Of a DNA stretch of 64,000 nucleotides, positions 34,101 through 42,395 are shown one piece after another. The stretch spans positions 868,001 through 932,000 of the forward strand of contig NZ_CANDOB010000002.1 in the NCBI RefSeq assembly GCF_947387515.1, read 5' to 3'. The translations under genes were made by a program, and so were the position numbers. Every line of letters begins with the position of its first letter. Position 1 is the first letter of the stretch. Source of the stretch: Alkalihalobacillus sp. CinArs1. GTDB lineage: Bacteria > Bacillota > Bacilli > Bacillales > Guptibacillaceae. Below the pieces are notes generated by a model. That model did no database searches, had not been told where the DNA came from, and saw nothing but the letters and a program-made list of their open reading frames with translations.

Positions 34101-34843
34101 AACGTAGCACACATCGAGATGAAGTCGTAAACCGACTCAGTTGGACGTACCCCCACACGGCAGCGACTGAAACGAAATCCAAGCAGTCTGTCACTGAAGT
34201 GAAGAGGCAGAGGGAAGTGTTTTCTGATGAGCGTAGTGACTCAACGATCGTAAGTGGGTTTAAACAGTCGCTAAAAGAGCGCCCTCGCTTCCTACAAAGT
34301 AAAAAGCTCACACCGGCTGAACGAGGAACGGCGATGCATGTTGTGATGCAACACTTGAATGTTACGAATGTAACGGATGAAGATGCAGTAAGAGATTTAA
34401 TCGCTCGACTAGAACAAAAGGAATTATTAACATCTGAACAAACAGATGCGATTGATGCGAACCAGATTTTGCAGTTCACGCAGTCATCTCTAGGTAAGAA
34501 GATGAGACACGCAAAAGCGATTCACAAGGAAGTTCCTTTCAGCCTTGGTGTTGATTCCACTTGGATTTATGATGATTTTGAAGGTGAAGAGGAGACGGTT
34601 GTCTTACAAGGTGTCATCGACTGTATCATCGAAGAAGAAGATGGCCTAATCCTAGTCGATTATAAGACAGATGTGATTCAAAACCGATTTAGTTCAGAAG
34701 AACAAGTCGAAACGACCATGAAAAATCGCTATTCAACACAGTTGAAATTATACGAAAAAGCAATCGATGAAATATGGAATCTCCCTTGTAAAGAAAAAGT
34801 ACTTTACTTTTTCGATGGTGGACGATCGATTACGATCGATTAA
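31124..34843 (+). CDS. addA: ATP-dependent helicase/nuclease subunit AddA
   Basis: 1239-residue UvrD-type helicase with a C-terminal RecB-family nuclease. Walker A is AAAAGSGKT (31-39). The DEYQDTN Walker B and the VMTIHKSKGLEFP motif are intact. The nuclease site includes Asp1166 (GVIDCI) and Asp1179-Tyr-Lys1181 (VDYKTD). Together with AddB it unwinds and degrades DNA ends until Chi and then loads RecA. The ATG lies within the end of addB, after a GGAGAGGG site. A hairpin separates it from sbcD. Confidence 0.97.
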   Translation: MTEYIKKPEGSHWTDAQWDAIAARNQDVLVAAAAGSGKTAVLVERIIRRLADEKDPAEVDRILVVTFTNAAAAEMRHRIGEALEGRLKEDPSSLYLRRQLSMLNRASISTLHSFCMEVLRRYYYEIDLDPAFRVADQTEAALLREEAMEELFEEQYSGENEAFFDLVDRYSSDRSDVDLQQLVEKLYHFSSSHPWPDQWLYESVAQYENAGKVAFDELVWVKELKKDVILQLEGMKELQEKSIELASSSDGPEPYLETLQSEHKMVLDALSSAQATWSSLASSFEAFHFGRLKPCKGDQYDTAKIDAVKGMRDKVKKTIQSLQEELFQRTPEEYVEDLEQLAPVLGTLSELVKQFRERYTLLKKEKGLVDYSDLEHYCLAVLLNKDSTPENPIPSNAAREYQTQFAEVLIDEYQDTNSVQETILNAISRSGEEAGNRFMVGDVKQSIYRFRLAEPGLFLSKYKTFGRSSDAPSKRIDLARNFRSREEVLNGTNYIFKQIMDERVGEIEYDEAAELIPGASYPSSEAVVPEVHLIDQSSEGEDQEEDVEKVQLEARLMASRIKTMMGKGERERAKVYDRKEERMRPVEYRDMVILLRATASWAPVILEELKQAGIPAYSDLATGYFEATEVAVMMSLLNVIDNPYQDIPLASVLRSPIFGLTEEELAQIRIHEKNGNYFEALQTYADDESDELADKLSEFLEKLNQWRDQARQSSLGELIWQLYRETNYYEFVGGMPAGLQRQANLRALYDRARQYEATSFRGLFRFLRFIDRMKEQGGDLGTARALGEQEDVVRVMTIHKSKGLEFPIVFVAGIAKQFNLRDMVNPMLMHKELGVASKFIDPINRITYPTLPYFTLQKRMRLEMLAEEMRVLYVALTRAKEKLYLIGTVKEWEKELLSWTGASTEEWLLSDFERSKGKSYLSWIGPSLLRHRDLAQIVDDVADIKKPTPVFNHTSRWDLAIHSAADFAEVESEDVARQEEYEKLLQSKETIPERSTHRDEVVNRLSWTYPHTAATETKSKQSVTEVKRQREVFSDERSDSTIVSGFKQSLKERPRFLQSKKLTPAERGTAMHVVMQHLNVTNVTDEDAVRDLIARLEQKELLTSEQTDAIDANQILQFTQSSLGKKMRHAKAIHKEVPFSLGVDSTWIYDDFEGEEETVVLQGVIDCIIEEEDGLILVDYKTDVIQNRFSSEEQVETTMKNRYSTQLKLYEKAIDEIWNLPCKEKVLYFFDGGRSITID

Positions 34844-34847
34844 CATG

Positions 34848-34880
34848 CTGGCCGGGCTCATGTCCGGCTAGCTTATTTAT
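34848..34880 (+). terminator. Hairpin/partial terminator between addA and sbcD
   Basis: GCTGGCCGG / CCGGCTAGC (one G-T pair) followed by TTATTTATT. The weak T tract may allow read-through into sbcD. Confidence 0.55.
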
Positions 34881-34918
34881 TCAAACATACATAATCAACT
34901 AGCAGAGGAGTGAACACG

Positions 34919-36079
34919 ATGAAGTTGCTTCATACGGCAGATTGGCATTTAGGAAAAACGCTTGAAGGACGAAGCAGATTACCTGAACAAAAAGCATTTC
35001 TTGATGAGCTCATCACCATCGCTGATGACGAAGAGGTGGATGCGATCTTGATGGCAGGAGACGTCTTCGATACGGTCAATCCTCCAGCAGCTGCAGAAAC
35101 GTTATTTTACGATGCGGCTGTTAAGCTCACGCAAAACGGCGAACGTCCGCTGATCATTATTTCAGGTAATCATGATAGTCCAGATCGTCTAGCGGCATCT
35201 CGCCCACTTGCTGATCGAAATGGGATCACGATCATCGGTTTTCCAACAGCAGAACGCCTTCAATTAACAGTTCGTAATGGACAAACGCTTTCGATCGCTG
35301 CTCTTCCGTACCCTTCAGAATCACGATTAAACGAATGCTTAACAGAAAGCCAGGAAGAAGGCGTCCTTCAGCTCGCTTACGACGATCGGGTGGAGAAGTT
35401 GTTTAATGACCTTTCCTCAGATGTTCCTGACGATGCAGTTCATATTGCGATGAGTCATATCTATGTTGCAGGAAGTAGAGAAACGGATTCAGAAAGGCCA
35501 ATTCAAGTAGGAGGGGCTTACACCGTCTCTGCGAACTCGTTACCGAAGGAGGCGCAGTACGTTGCACTTGGACATCTCCACCGTCCTCAAACCATTACAA
35601 GAGGTTCTGCTCTTGCTCGTTACGCTGGTTCACCTCTTGCTTACAGCTTTTCTGAAGCAAGTCATGCGAAGTCGGTTACGTTAGTCGAGGTGGAGCCTGG
35701 TGGGCTCGCACATATTGAGGAAGTTCCTCTTAATGCAGGGAAACCTCTTGTGAAATGGGTTGCAGATCAAGGCATCGAGCAGGTCTATACCTGGCTTGAA
35801 GAAGGAAAAGATCAGGATGCCTGGGTCGATCTTGAAGTGCATTTAAACGATACGCTTTCGATCGAGGAAATCCATAGGCTTCGGAGCAAGCATGACGGGT
35901 TCATTCATATTCGTCCCGTTTTTAATAAAAGTGAAAAGAAGGATACCGCGGCAAAATCAAGTCTTCCGATCGATGAACTGTTCAAACGGTTTTATGAACA
36001 GCAAACGGATGGAGGCGAGCCGGATGATGAGCTCGTTCGCTTGTTTTTAGAGCTTTCTCACGGTGATGAAGATGAGTAG
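34919..36079 (+). CDS. sbcD: Exonuclease SbcCD subunit D (Mre11-like nuclease)
   Basis: 386 residues from the ATG at 34919, with AGAGGAG eight bases upstream (an in-frame GTG at 34910 overlaps that site). The phosphoesterase motifs are complete: HTADWHLGK near the start (Asp8, His10), AGDVFD, ISGNHDS, SHIYVAGSRE and GHLHRPQ. With SbcC it forms the Mre11/Rad50-type complex that opens hairpins and cleans blocked DNA ends. It ends 18 bases before sbcC. Confidence 0.95.
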   Translation: MKLLHTADWHLGKTLEGRSRLPEQKAFLDELITIADDEEVDAILMAGDVFDTVNPPAAAETLFYDAAVKLTQNGERPLIIISGNHDSPDRLAASRPLADRNGITIIGFPTAERLQLTVRNGQTLSIAALPYPSESRLNECLTESQEEGVLQLAYDDRVEKLFNDLSSDVPDDAVHIAMSHIYVAGSRETDSERPIQVGGAYTVSANSLPKEAQYVALGHLHRPQTITRGSALARYAGSPLAYSFSEASHAKSVTLVEVEPGGLAHIEEVPLNAGKPLVKWVADQGIEQVYTWLEEGKDQDAWVDLEVHLNDTLSIEEIHRLRSKHDGFIHIRPVFNKSEKKDTAAKSSLPIDELFKRFYEQQTDGGEPDDELVRLFLELSHGDEDE

Positions 36080-36097
36080 GAAAGGAGGAAACCACTT

Positions 36098-39000
36098 GTG
36101 AAACCATTACGATTATCTGTATCAGGTCTTCATAGTTTTAGAGAACCACAGGTTGTAGATTTTGAAGCGCTCTGTCAAGGAGGCGTTTTTGGTATTTTTG
36201 GCCCGACTGGAAGTGGAAAATCTTCCTTGCTCGATGCGATGACGCTCGCATTGTACGGGAAGGTCGAACGTGCGACGAACAATACGCAGGGAATCATGAA
36301 TCATGCAGAAGATACGTTGTCCGTGTCATTTACCTTTGAACTCAGTGAAGGGGTTCATTACCGTGTCGAGCGGAGCTACAAGCGTTCTGGAGACATATCC
36401 GTACGCTCAACGACCTCTCGTCTAGTAGAAATCACTGATGAAGAAAGCGTTTTGGCAGATAAAGATCGCGATGTATCTCAAAGAATTCAAGAAATTCTTG
36501 GATTGACGATCGATGATTTTACTCGTGCCGTCGTTTTACCACAGGGGAAATTTGCCGAGTTTCTTTCGTTAAAAGGTACTGAAAGACGTCAGATGCTTCA
36601 GAGGCTGTTTCAGTTAGAGAAATATGGCGATCAGTTCAACCGCAGACTGAAGGCCCGAGTCGATAAAGAAAAAAGCGTGTTGAATGAGCTTACAGCAGAG
36701 CAAACGGGTCTAGGAGATGCTTCTAAGGAGCACCTGAAGGAAGCGAAGGAATCGTTAAAAAGCGCTGAGCTAGCAGCTGAAAAAGCGAATGAAGAGCTTG
36801 AGGCATCGAAGAAACGAAGAAACGATGCAGAGAGAATCTGGTCACTTCAGAAAGAGCATACGGAATTATCGAATAAGAAATCGAAACTTCTATTGAAAAG
36901 TGAAGAAATGGATCATCTTAAGAAGAAGATCAAGCGGTCGTTTGCGGCTTCAGCACTCAAGCCATATCTGGATACGCTAGAATCGACCGAAAAGGAAGAA
37001 AAAGAAGCGCGTCTCCGTTATGAGCGTACGAAAGCAATTTTAACTGAAGCGAAAACGTACTATGAAGATGCGAAGAAAAAGCATGATGATAGTAGAGCGA
37101 AACAACAGAGTGAAGAACCACAATTGATCAAAAGGTTGAATGACCTCGAACGTGGAATAAAGCTTGAGAAAGAAGTAGATGAGCTTAAAACGATACGAGA
37201 AAGAAATCTTGTAAAATGGAACAAGATCAAAGAAGACGATGACGAAACGAACAAAGCCATGACACAGGCTGAGCACGATTTAAACGTTGCGAGAAACTTA
37301 CAAGAGGATTTAAATCGCAAGCTCGACGGTCTTCAGGTTCCGAATGACGAACGAAAGCGTCTTTCGACAGCGCAGCAATTAAAGCATGAGTACGAAGGTG
37401 CTAAGAAGCAGATCGATGAAGTGATAGAGGAAGAACGGAAAATCAACGAAGAAAAAAACTCTTTAGAAGCTTCGCAGTCAGATTTGAATATGAAGCTCAC
37501 AAAAGCGAAAGAAAGCTATCGTACCTTTTTCAAAAGAGTGTTGAGAAGCTATGAAGGTGTATCAGCATGCAAAACAGCGGTAGACCAACGTATAGCAAGA
37601 TTAAGTAAAGAGATTCATGACGCTTATCAAAAGCTTGAGAACAGTCGGACTCATGCGATCGCGATCAAGCTTGCTTCAGAACTGCAGGATGGAGACGCGT
37701 GCCCTGTTTGTGGAGCAACCGAGCATGTTGATCTTGCAGATGGAGAAGACGAGACACTTGAATGGCAACATAAAATCGAGCAAACGGAGCAGCAGAGAGA
37801 GGCTTTTAAAGATAGCCTTTTACATGGAAAGCAGTTGCAATACAAGCTCGAACAGCTCTCTGATCAAATGCTCGACCTTGATGAGGGTGTGAAAGATATC
37901 ACTTCCGATCAGCCTGTCGAGTTGTCGGACGATCTCCTCACCGAAATGAAATCATTCACTCAAGATGTACGTGAGCTTGAAGAGTACATCAGAAAACTAG
38001 GGAAAGAACTTCAGGAGTACAACACGGCTGTATCAAAAAATACCTACAGACTCGATCAGGTCAATCATAACCTGTCCGCCATCTTAGAAAAGAAGCATAC
38101 GCTTTCTGTCAGAGCGGATGAAATAAAGGAACGTATGATGGAAGAACTTTCCTTTACGATTGATGAAGTTGAAGAGACAGTAACAAAGCTTCAGGAGATG
38201 GATGGCGAAGCCGAAGTCATTCGAGAACGCCTTTCAAAAAGCATTCCATACATCGAGAAGAAAGAAGAACGTTTTGCTAGTTTACAAGAAAACGTTCAAG
38301 CTCTCTCTGTTCAAAAAGCGGAAATCAAGAGTATACTTCAGCAAAATAAAGAACAGTTAGAACGACTTGAACGAGACCTTCAAGAACTAGTAGGTGAAGG
38401 ATCAGCGCATGAATCTTATATTCAAGTTGAACAGAGATTAACGGATCTACGTGCTGCAGAAAAGGCGGCTCAAGAAGAATTAACGAAAAAGAGTGAACAC
38501 TACCAAAGCGCAGAAAGACAGGCTGCATCTGATGACCACTATGTTAAGGACGTACGTGAACGTTTGGAAAAAGCGAGATCTGCTTACGAGGAAGAACAAG
38601 AGGAATCGATCTTCCAAGATCGCGAGAGTGTGAGAGAAGCAGACGTTTCGAAACACTCTCGAGAAAAGTGGGAAGAAGAGGTGGAATCGCACGATAGAGA
38701 ATGGAATCGCGTGATCCATGGAATTGAAGAACTCGAAGCAAGACTCGGTGGAGAGAAGATTACAGAAGAAGAATGGAAAGAAGCGGAGGATGTTCTGAAG
38801 CAAAAGCAGAAAGCGAGGGACGATGCCCACTCGCATGTTGCGGCAAGTCGTCATCATCTAGACGATGTTACGAAACGCCATGAACGCTTTATGGAGTTAG
38901 AAAGCGATCGAAAGAAAACGAGTGATGAGCTTGAGAAGCTAGGCAAACTTCAAGCTGTATTCCGAGGCAATAGCTTTGTAGAGTTTATCGCATCAGAACA

Positions 39001-39439
39001 GCTCGAGCAGGTAAGCCTCGACGCTTCACAGAAACTAGGAGATCTAACGGGTCAACGGTATGCGCTTGAAGTTGATTCTTCTGGTGGATTCCTGATCAGA
39101 GATGATGCGAACGGAGGAGTGAAGAGACCTGTTTCAACGCTATCAGGTGGAGAAACATTTTTAACTTCACTTTCATTAGCCCTCGCATTATCGGGACAAA
39201 TTCAGTTGAGAGGCGCACATCCGCTACAGTTCTTCTTTCTGGATGAAGGGTTCGGTACGCTTGATGAAGGCTTACTAGATACGGTGATCACATCGCTTGA
39301 GAAGCTGCAAACAGAAAGCCTTTCAGTTGGCGTGATCAGTCATGTACCTGAATTACGAGCGAGACTTCCTAGGAAGCTGATCGTCACCCCGTCTGAGCCT
39401 TCAGGTAAAGGAAGTAGAATCGAACTAGAAACTTTATAA
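36098..39439 (+). CDS. sbcC: Exonuclease SbcCD subunit C (Rad50-like ATPase)
   Basis: 1113-residue SMC-like ATPase. Walker A is GPTGSGKSS near residues 33-41. Two long antiparallel coiled coils surround a zinc hook, Cys535-Pro-Val-Cys538. The signature LSGGET and Walker B FFLDEGFGTLD are near the C-terminus. Partner of SbcD. The start is GTG at 36098, with AAAGGAGG nine bases upstream. SbcCD cuts long DNA hairpins; the window also contains a hairpin-module array about 10 kb away, a coincidence worth noting only. Confidence 0.95.
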   Translation: MKPLRLSVSGLHSFREPQVVDFEALCQGGVFGIFGPTGSGKSSLLDAMTLALYGKVERATNNTQGIMNHAEDTLSVSFTFELSEGVHYRVERSYKRSGDISVRSTTSRLVEITDEESVLADKDRDVSQRIQEILGLTIDDFTRAVVLPQGKFAEFLSLKGTERRQMLQRLFQLEKYGDQFNRRLKARVDKEKSVLNELTAEQTGLGDASKEHLKEAKESLKSAELAAEKANEELEASKKRRNDAERIWSLQKEHTELSNKKSKLLLKSEEMDHLKKKIKRSFAASALKPYLDTLESTEKEEKEARLRYERTKAILTEAKTYYEDAKKKHDDSRAKQQSEEPQLIKRLNDLERGIKLEKEVDELKTIRERNLVKWNKIKEDDDETNKAMTQAEHDLNVARNLQEDLNRKLDGLQVPNDERKRLSTAQQLKHEYEGAKKQIDEVIEEERKINEEKNSLEASQSDLNMKLTKAKESYRTFFKRVLRSYEGVSACKTAVDQRIARLSKEIHDAYQKLENSRTHAIAIKLASELQDGDACPVCGATEHVDLADGEDETLEWQHKIEQTEQQREAFKDSLLHGKQLQYKLEQLSDQMLDLDEGVKDITSDQPVELSDDLLTEMKSFTQDVRELEEYIRKLGKELQEYNTAVSKNTYRLDQVNHNLSAILEKKHTLSVRADEIKERMMEELSFTIDEVEETVTKLQEMDGEAEVIRERLSKSIPYIEKKEERFASLQENVQALSVQKAEIKSILQQNKEQLERLERDLQELVGEGSAHESYIQVEQRLTDLRAAEKAAQEELTKKSEHYQSAERQAASDDHYVKDVRERLEKARSAYEEEQEESIFQDRESVREADVSKHSREKWEEEVESHDREWNRVIHGIEELEARLGGEKITEEEWKEAEDVLKQKQKARDDAHSHVAASRHHLDDVTKRHERFMELESDRKKTSDELEKLGKLQAVFRGNSFVEFIASEQLEQVSLDASQKLGDLTGQRYALEVDSSGGFLIRDDANGGVKRPVSTLSGGETFLTSLSLALALSGQIQLRGAHPLQFFFLDEGFGTLDEGLLDTVITSLEKLQTESLSVGVISHVPELRARLPRKLIVTPSEPSGKGSRIELETL

Positions 39440-39448
39440 GGTTAAGCG

Positions 39449-39482
39449 AGCTGCTGAGAGTATTCTCGGCGGCTTGTTGTTT
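39449..39482 (+). terminator. Terminator of the sbcDC block
   Basis: AGCTGCTGAGA / TCTCGGCGGCT stem with G-T pairs and a GTAT loop, then TGTTGTTT. Confidence 0.6.
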
Positions 39483-39590
39483 AGACAGAGACAATAAATG
39501 TAAAGAATTGAAGAAAGAGACTGTCAAATTAACGCATTTTATGTAAAAATATGATTAGTAGTTGAGGTAATTAATGTAGGAGGAACATGG

Positions 39591-40241
39591 ATGTTGCACT
39601 CTATGAAATTAGGAAAAGGAATTGTGAGGCCTTTTACTCACTTTCGAACATTACGTTCGGCTTACCGTATAAAAGGCTCGTGGTGGCGTCTTTTTTTACT
39701 TGCGTTACTTGCATTTCTCGTAACGGCAGCGACAACATTTTTGAATATCAAATACGCTGGTGAGCTGCCAGAGTATGCGGGGCTAGCCTCAAGTGAGAAG
39801 CTGCTATTCGTATTGAGTGAAGTGATCTCAGACGGCATTTTAGCAATACTTGTCTTTTTATCTATCATTCTTGTAGGCGCTCTCTTGTTTTGGCCGTTCT
39901 TTCAGGATGTGGGGTATAAAAGATTAGCGTTTATACATAGTTATGGCGTGTTTATTTTGTTGATTGGGATGATCTTGCAGCTGCCATTTATTATGTTTCT
40001 CCATGAACCTTCATATATCTCACCTTTTAGTATCGGTGTTTATATCGATCTTTTCGTGGATGATTCATTCTGGCTTTATTTTAGCTATAGTCTATCGTTG
40101 TTTTTTGTATGGCTCATCATCGTACAGTATGCTGCCATATACCAATCGACCTCTCGAAGAAGAGGATACATTGTTACCTGGATCATCATTCTAGACATCG
40201 TGCTTGCTTTCGCGATGGCATATATACGAACGGCATTTTAA
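39591..40241 (+). CDS. YknW-like (Yip1-family) membrane protein
   Basis: 216 residues with about five transmembrane helices and little outside them, as in Yip1-domain proteins; B. subtilis YknW is of this kind and helps assemble the YknXYZ transporter. AGGAGG lies seven bases before the ATG. The next gene encodes a YknX-like membrane-fusion protein, which supports the assignment. Genes for the ATPase (YknY) and permease (YknZ) do not follow. Confidence 0.68.
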   Translation: MLHSMKLGKGIVRPFTHFRTLRSAYRIKGSWWRLFLLALLAFLVTAATTFLNIKYAGELPEYAGLASSEKLLFVLSEVISDGILAILVFLSIILVGALLFWPFFQDVGYKRLAFIHSYGVFILLIGMILQLPFIMFLHEPSYISPFSIGVYIDLFVDDSFWLYFSYSLSLFFVWLIIVQYAAIYQSTSRRRGYIVTWIIILDIVLAFAMAYIRTAF

Positions 40242-40260
40242 ATGAGAGGTGGATTTCGTC

Positions 40261-41391
40261 TTGAACCGTAAGTCGGTCTTAGTCAGTATAAGTGTCGGTC
40301 TGCTTCTTGTGATCTTCGTAACTGTAAACACTTTTGTTATCCATCGTGTTCTTGCAGGTGAGAAGAAGCTCGAAACGGTATCGGTCAAAAAAGAAACGTT
40401 TGAAGATTTACATAGCTATGAAGGTCTCCTTGTTCCCCAAGATGAAGAAGTAGTCTACTATGAAAAGTCGAAGGGCGATATCTCAGCATTTTTGGTGAGT
40501 GAAGGAGAAGAAGTTTCAGTAGGAACCGCACTGTTTGAATATGAAGCAGAGAACGATGTGAATGTATCAGATCTAAAAGCAGAAGAAAACAAAGTAGAAA
40601 CAGAGATCGATGTGTTGGATGATCAACTTGATGACCTTTCTTCACAGGCTTCAACCATACAACTTAATTCTGAGTTGAATGAGGAAGAAAGGATTCAACT
40701 CCTACTCGGGATCGATGAACAAATACGAGAGACCGAGTATAAAAAGCGTTTAGCAGAGTTAGAAGGGAAAGAGCTCGATCGTAAAATCCAGGAAGCCGAG
40801 AGCAGTGACGTTGAACGAGAAGTAGAGTCATCTCTTAAAGGGATTGTTGCTGAGTTAAACCGAACACCTGAAAATGGAGAAGCTGTAGCGAAAGTATTGT
40901 CGAACGAGCTTGCTGTTCAAGGGTCTGTTTCTGAACTCGACCTTCCCTTACTATCTGTCGATCAAGAAGTGACGATCAAAGCGCCTGCGTATCCTGGCCA
41001 ATCACTAACTGGGCGTATCACACTGATTGAAAACCGTCCGTACACCATCGAAGAGGGAACTAGCTATTTTAACTTTACTGTCTTGATGGAAGGAACAAAC
41101 GAAATGAAAGAAGGCACGCACGTAATGATAGAAGTGCCGCTTCATCAAAACGTAGATGCCCCGGTCGTTCCTGAGGAGAGCATCATCATGAAAGATGATA
41201 AATCGTATGTAGTTGTCGTAGAAAAGGATAAGCTCGAGCTAAGAACGATTGAAACTGGAAGAAGTAAAGAAAACGCAGTTGAAGTGATATCTGGTCTTAA
41301 TGTTGAAGAGAACGTGTTAAAACGACCAAGAGAAGAGTTTACTGAGCTGCTATCTGAGAATAAAGAAAACGATCCTGAAACAAAAGGATAG
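40261..41391 (+). CDS. YknX-like membrane-fusion (HlyD/RND adaptor) protein
   Basis: 376 residues from a TTG at 40261, preceded by GAGAGGTGG at eight bases; the GTG at 40249 overlaps that site. One N-terminal membrane span (about 7-26) is followed by a lipoyl-like half-motif (VPQDEEVVYYEKSKGDISAFLVSEGEEV), a charged coiled coil (about 85-190), a beta-barrel region (VTIKAPAYPGQSLTGRITLI) and a C-terminal membrane-proximal domain. Length and plan match B. subtilis YknX (377). It would link an ABC permease to the outside, but none is encoded next to it. Confidence 0.78.
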   Translation: MNRKSVLVSISVGLLLVIFVTVNTFVIHRVLAGEKKLETVSVKKETFEDLHSYEGLLVPQDEEVVYYEKSKGDISAFLVSEGEEVSVGTALFEYEAENDVNVSDLKAEENKVETEIDVLDDQLDDLSSQASTIQLNSELNEEERIQLLLGIDEQIRETEYKKRLAELEGKELDRKIQEAESSDVEREVESSLKGIVAELNRTPENGEAVAKVLSNELAVQGSVSELDLPLLSVDQEVTIKAPAYPGQSLTGRITLIENRPYTIEEGTSYFNFTVLMEGTNEMKEGTHVMIEVPLHQNVDAPVVPEESIIMKDDKSYVVVVEKDKLELRTIETGRSKENAVEVISGLNVEENVLKRPREEFTELLSENKENDPETKG

Positions 41392-41395
41392 AGAG

Positions 41396-41424
41396 AAGAC
41401 CTGCAACCTGCAGGTCTTTTTTAA
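41396..41424 (+). terminator. Terminator of the yknWX-like pair
   Basis: AAGACCTGCA / TGCAGGTCTT stem with an ACC loop, then T4. Confidence 0.82.
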
Positions 41425-41450
41425 ACATATCGTGAAGGGAGAATGAAAAT

Positions 41451-42329
41451 TTGAAATACGTATCATTTCTTTATGAGAAAGAACAGCGGTTTGGAGTTTG
41501 GTTAGAAGAAGAGGAAAAGGTTATCGATTGCTTCAAGTATTTCAAAGATAAAGGAAAACAAATTTCAACCTTAGTCGATTTGATCAAGAACGATATGCAT
41601 GATGAGATGATAAACCTTCTTGAAAAAAATGATCAGTATAGCATCTCAATAAACGAGATTACGCTATTGGCTCCAATCCCGAAGGTGAATAAGAATGTCT
41701 TATGTGTTGGCAAAAACTACAGAGATCATGCGATCGAGATGGGAAGTGAAAAGGATATTCCATCTGACCCTATGATTTTTACAAAAGCACCGACAACCAT
41801 CTCGAATCCGAATGAGGTGTTGTCTTTCTCACAAGACGTTTCGGAGCAGCTAGATTATGAAGGTGAGCTAGCGATTGTTATTGGAAAGGATGGGAAGAGG
41901 ATTTCTCGTGAAGATGCGATGGAGCATGTCTTCGGATATACCATCGTGAATGACATCACGGCTCGTGATCTTCAGAAAAAACATGGACAGTTCTTTATCG
42001 GTAAAAGTCTTGATCAGTCATGTCCGATGGGACCAGCCATTCTTCACCGAAGTGCGATCGAAGACCCTCATCAGCTGAATATCGTTACAGCGATTAATAA
42101 TGAGGTGAGGCAAAACGGAAATACAAGCGATCTTATCTTTGATATTCCAGAGCTCATATCGGTACTTTCAAAAGGAATGACGCTCGAAGCAGGTGACATT
42201 ATCGCAACGGGGACGCCTTCGGGGGTTGGAAAAGGGTTCAAACCTCCTAAGTTCTTAAGAGATGGGGATAAGATTACGATTTCTATTGAAGGAATTGGTT
42301 CCCTTCAAAATGAAATAAGTATAGGGTGA
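41451..42329 (+). CDS. yisK: YisK-type fumarylacetoacetate-hydrolase-family protein
   Basis: 292 residues. The central and C-terminal two thirds match what I recall of B. subtilis YisK closely: VGKNYRDHAIEMGSE, QLDYEGELAIVIGK with metal-binding Glu residues, FGYTIVNDITARDLQKKHG and the TGTPSGVGKGFKPPKFL end. YisK is an oxaloacetate decarboxylase of the FAH superfamily and also interacts with the cell-shape protein Mbl. The N-terminal 60 residues diverge. The start is TTG at 41451 after GAAGGGAG. It is followed by an aldehyde dehydrogenase gene 66 bp on. Confidence 0.88.
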   Translation: MKYVSFLYEKEQRFGVWLEEEEKVIDCFKYFKDKGKQISTLVDLIKNDMHDEMINLLEKNDQYSISINEITLLAPIPKVNKNVLCVGKNYRDHAIEMGSEKDIPSDPMIFTKAPTTISNPNEVLSFSQDVSEQLDYEGELAIVIGKDGKRISREDAMEHVFGYTIVNDITARDLQKKHGQFFIGKSLDQSCPMGPAILHRSAIEDPHQLNIVTAINNEVRQNGNTSDLIFDIPELISVLSKGMTLEAGDIIATGTPSGVGKGFKPPKFLRDGDKITISIEGIGSLQNEISIG

Positions 42330-42395
42330 GCGTTTAACAGCTCGTTAAAAAAGGAAATGTATGGCGAGATTCCAGTTTATCAGGAGGGTTAGCAA

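Noticed and set aside
34078-34479. 133-codon minus-strand frame in addA
   Set aside because: Antisense shadow of the AddA nuclease-linker region.
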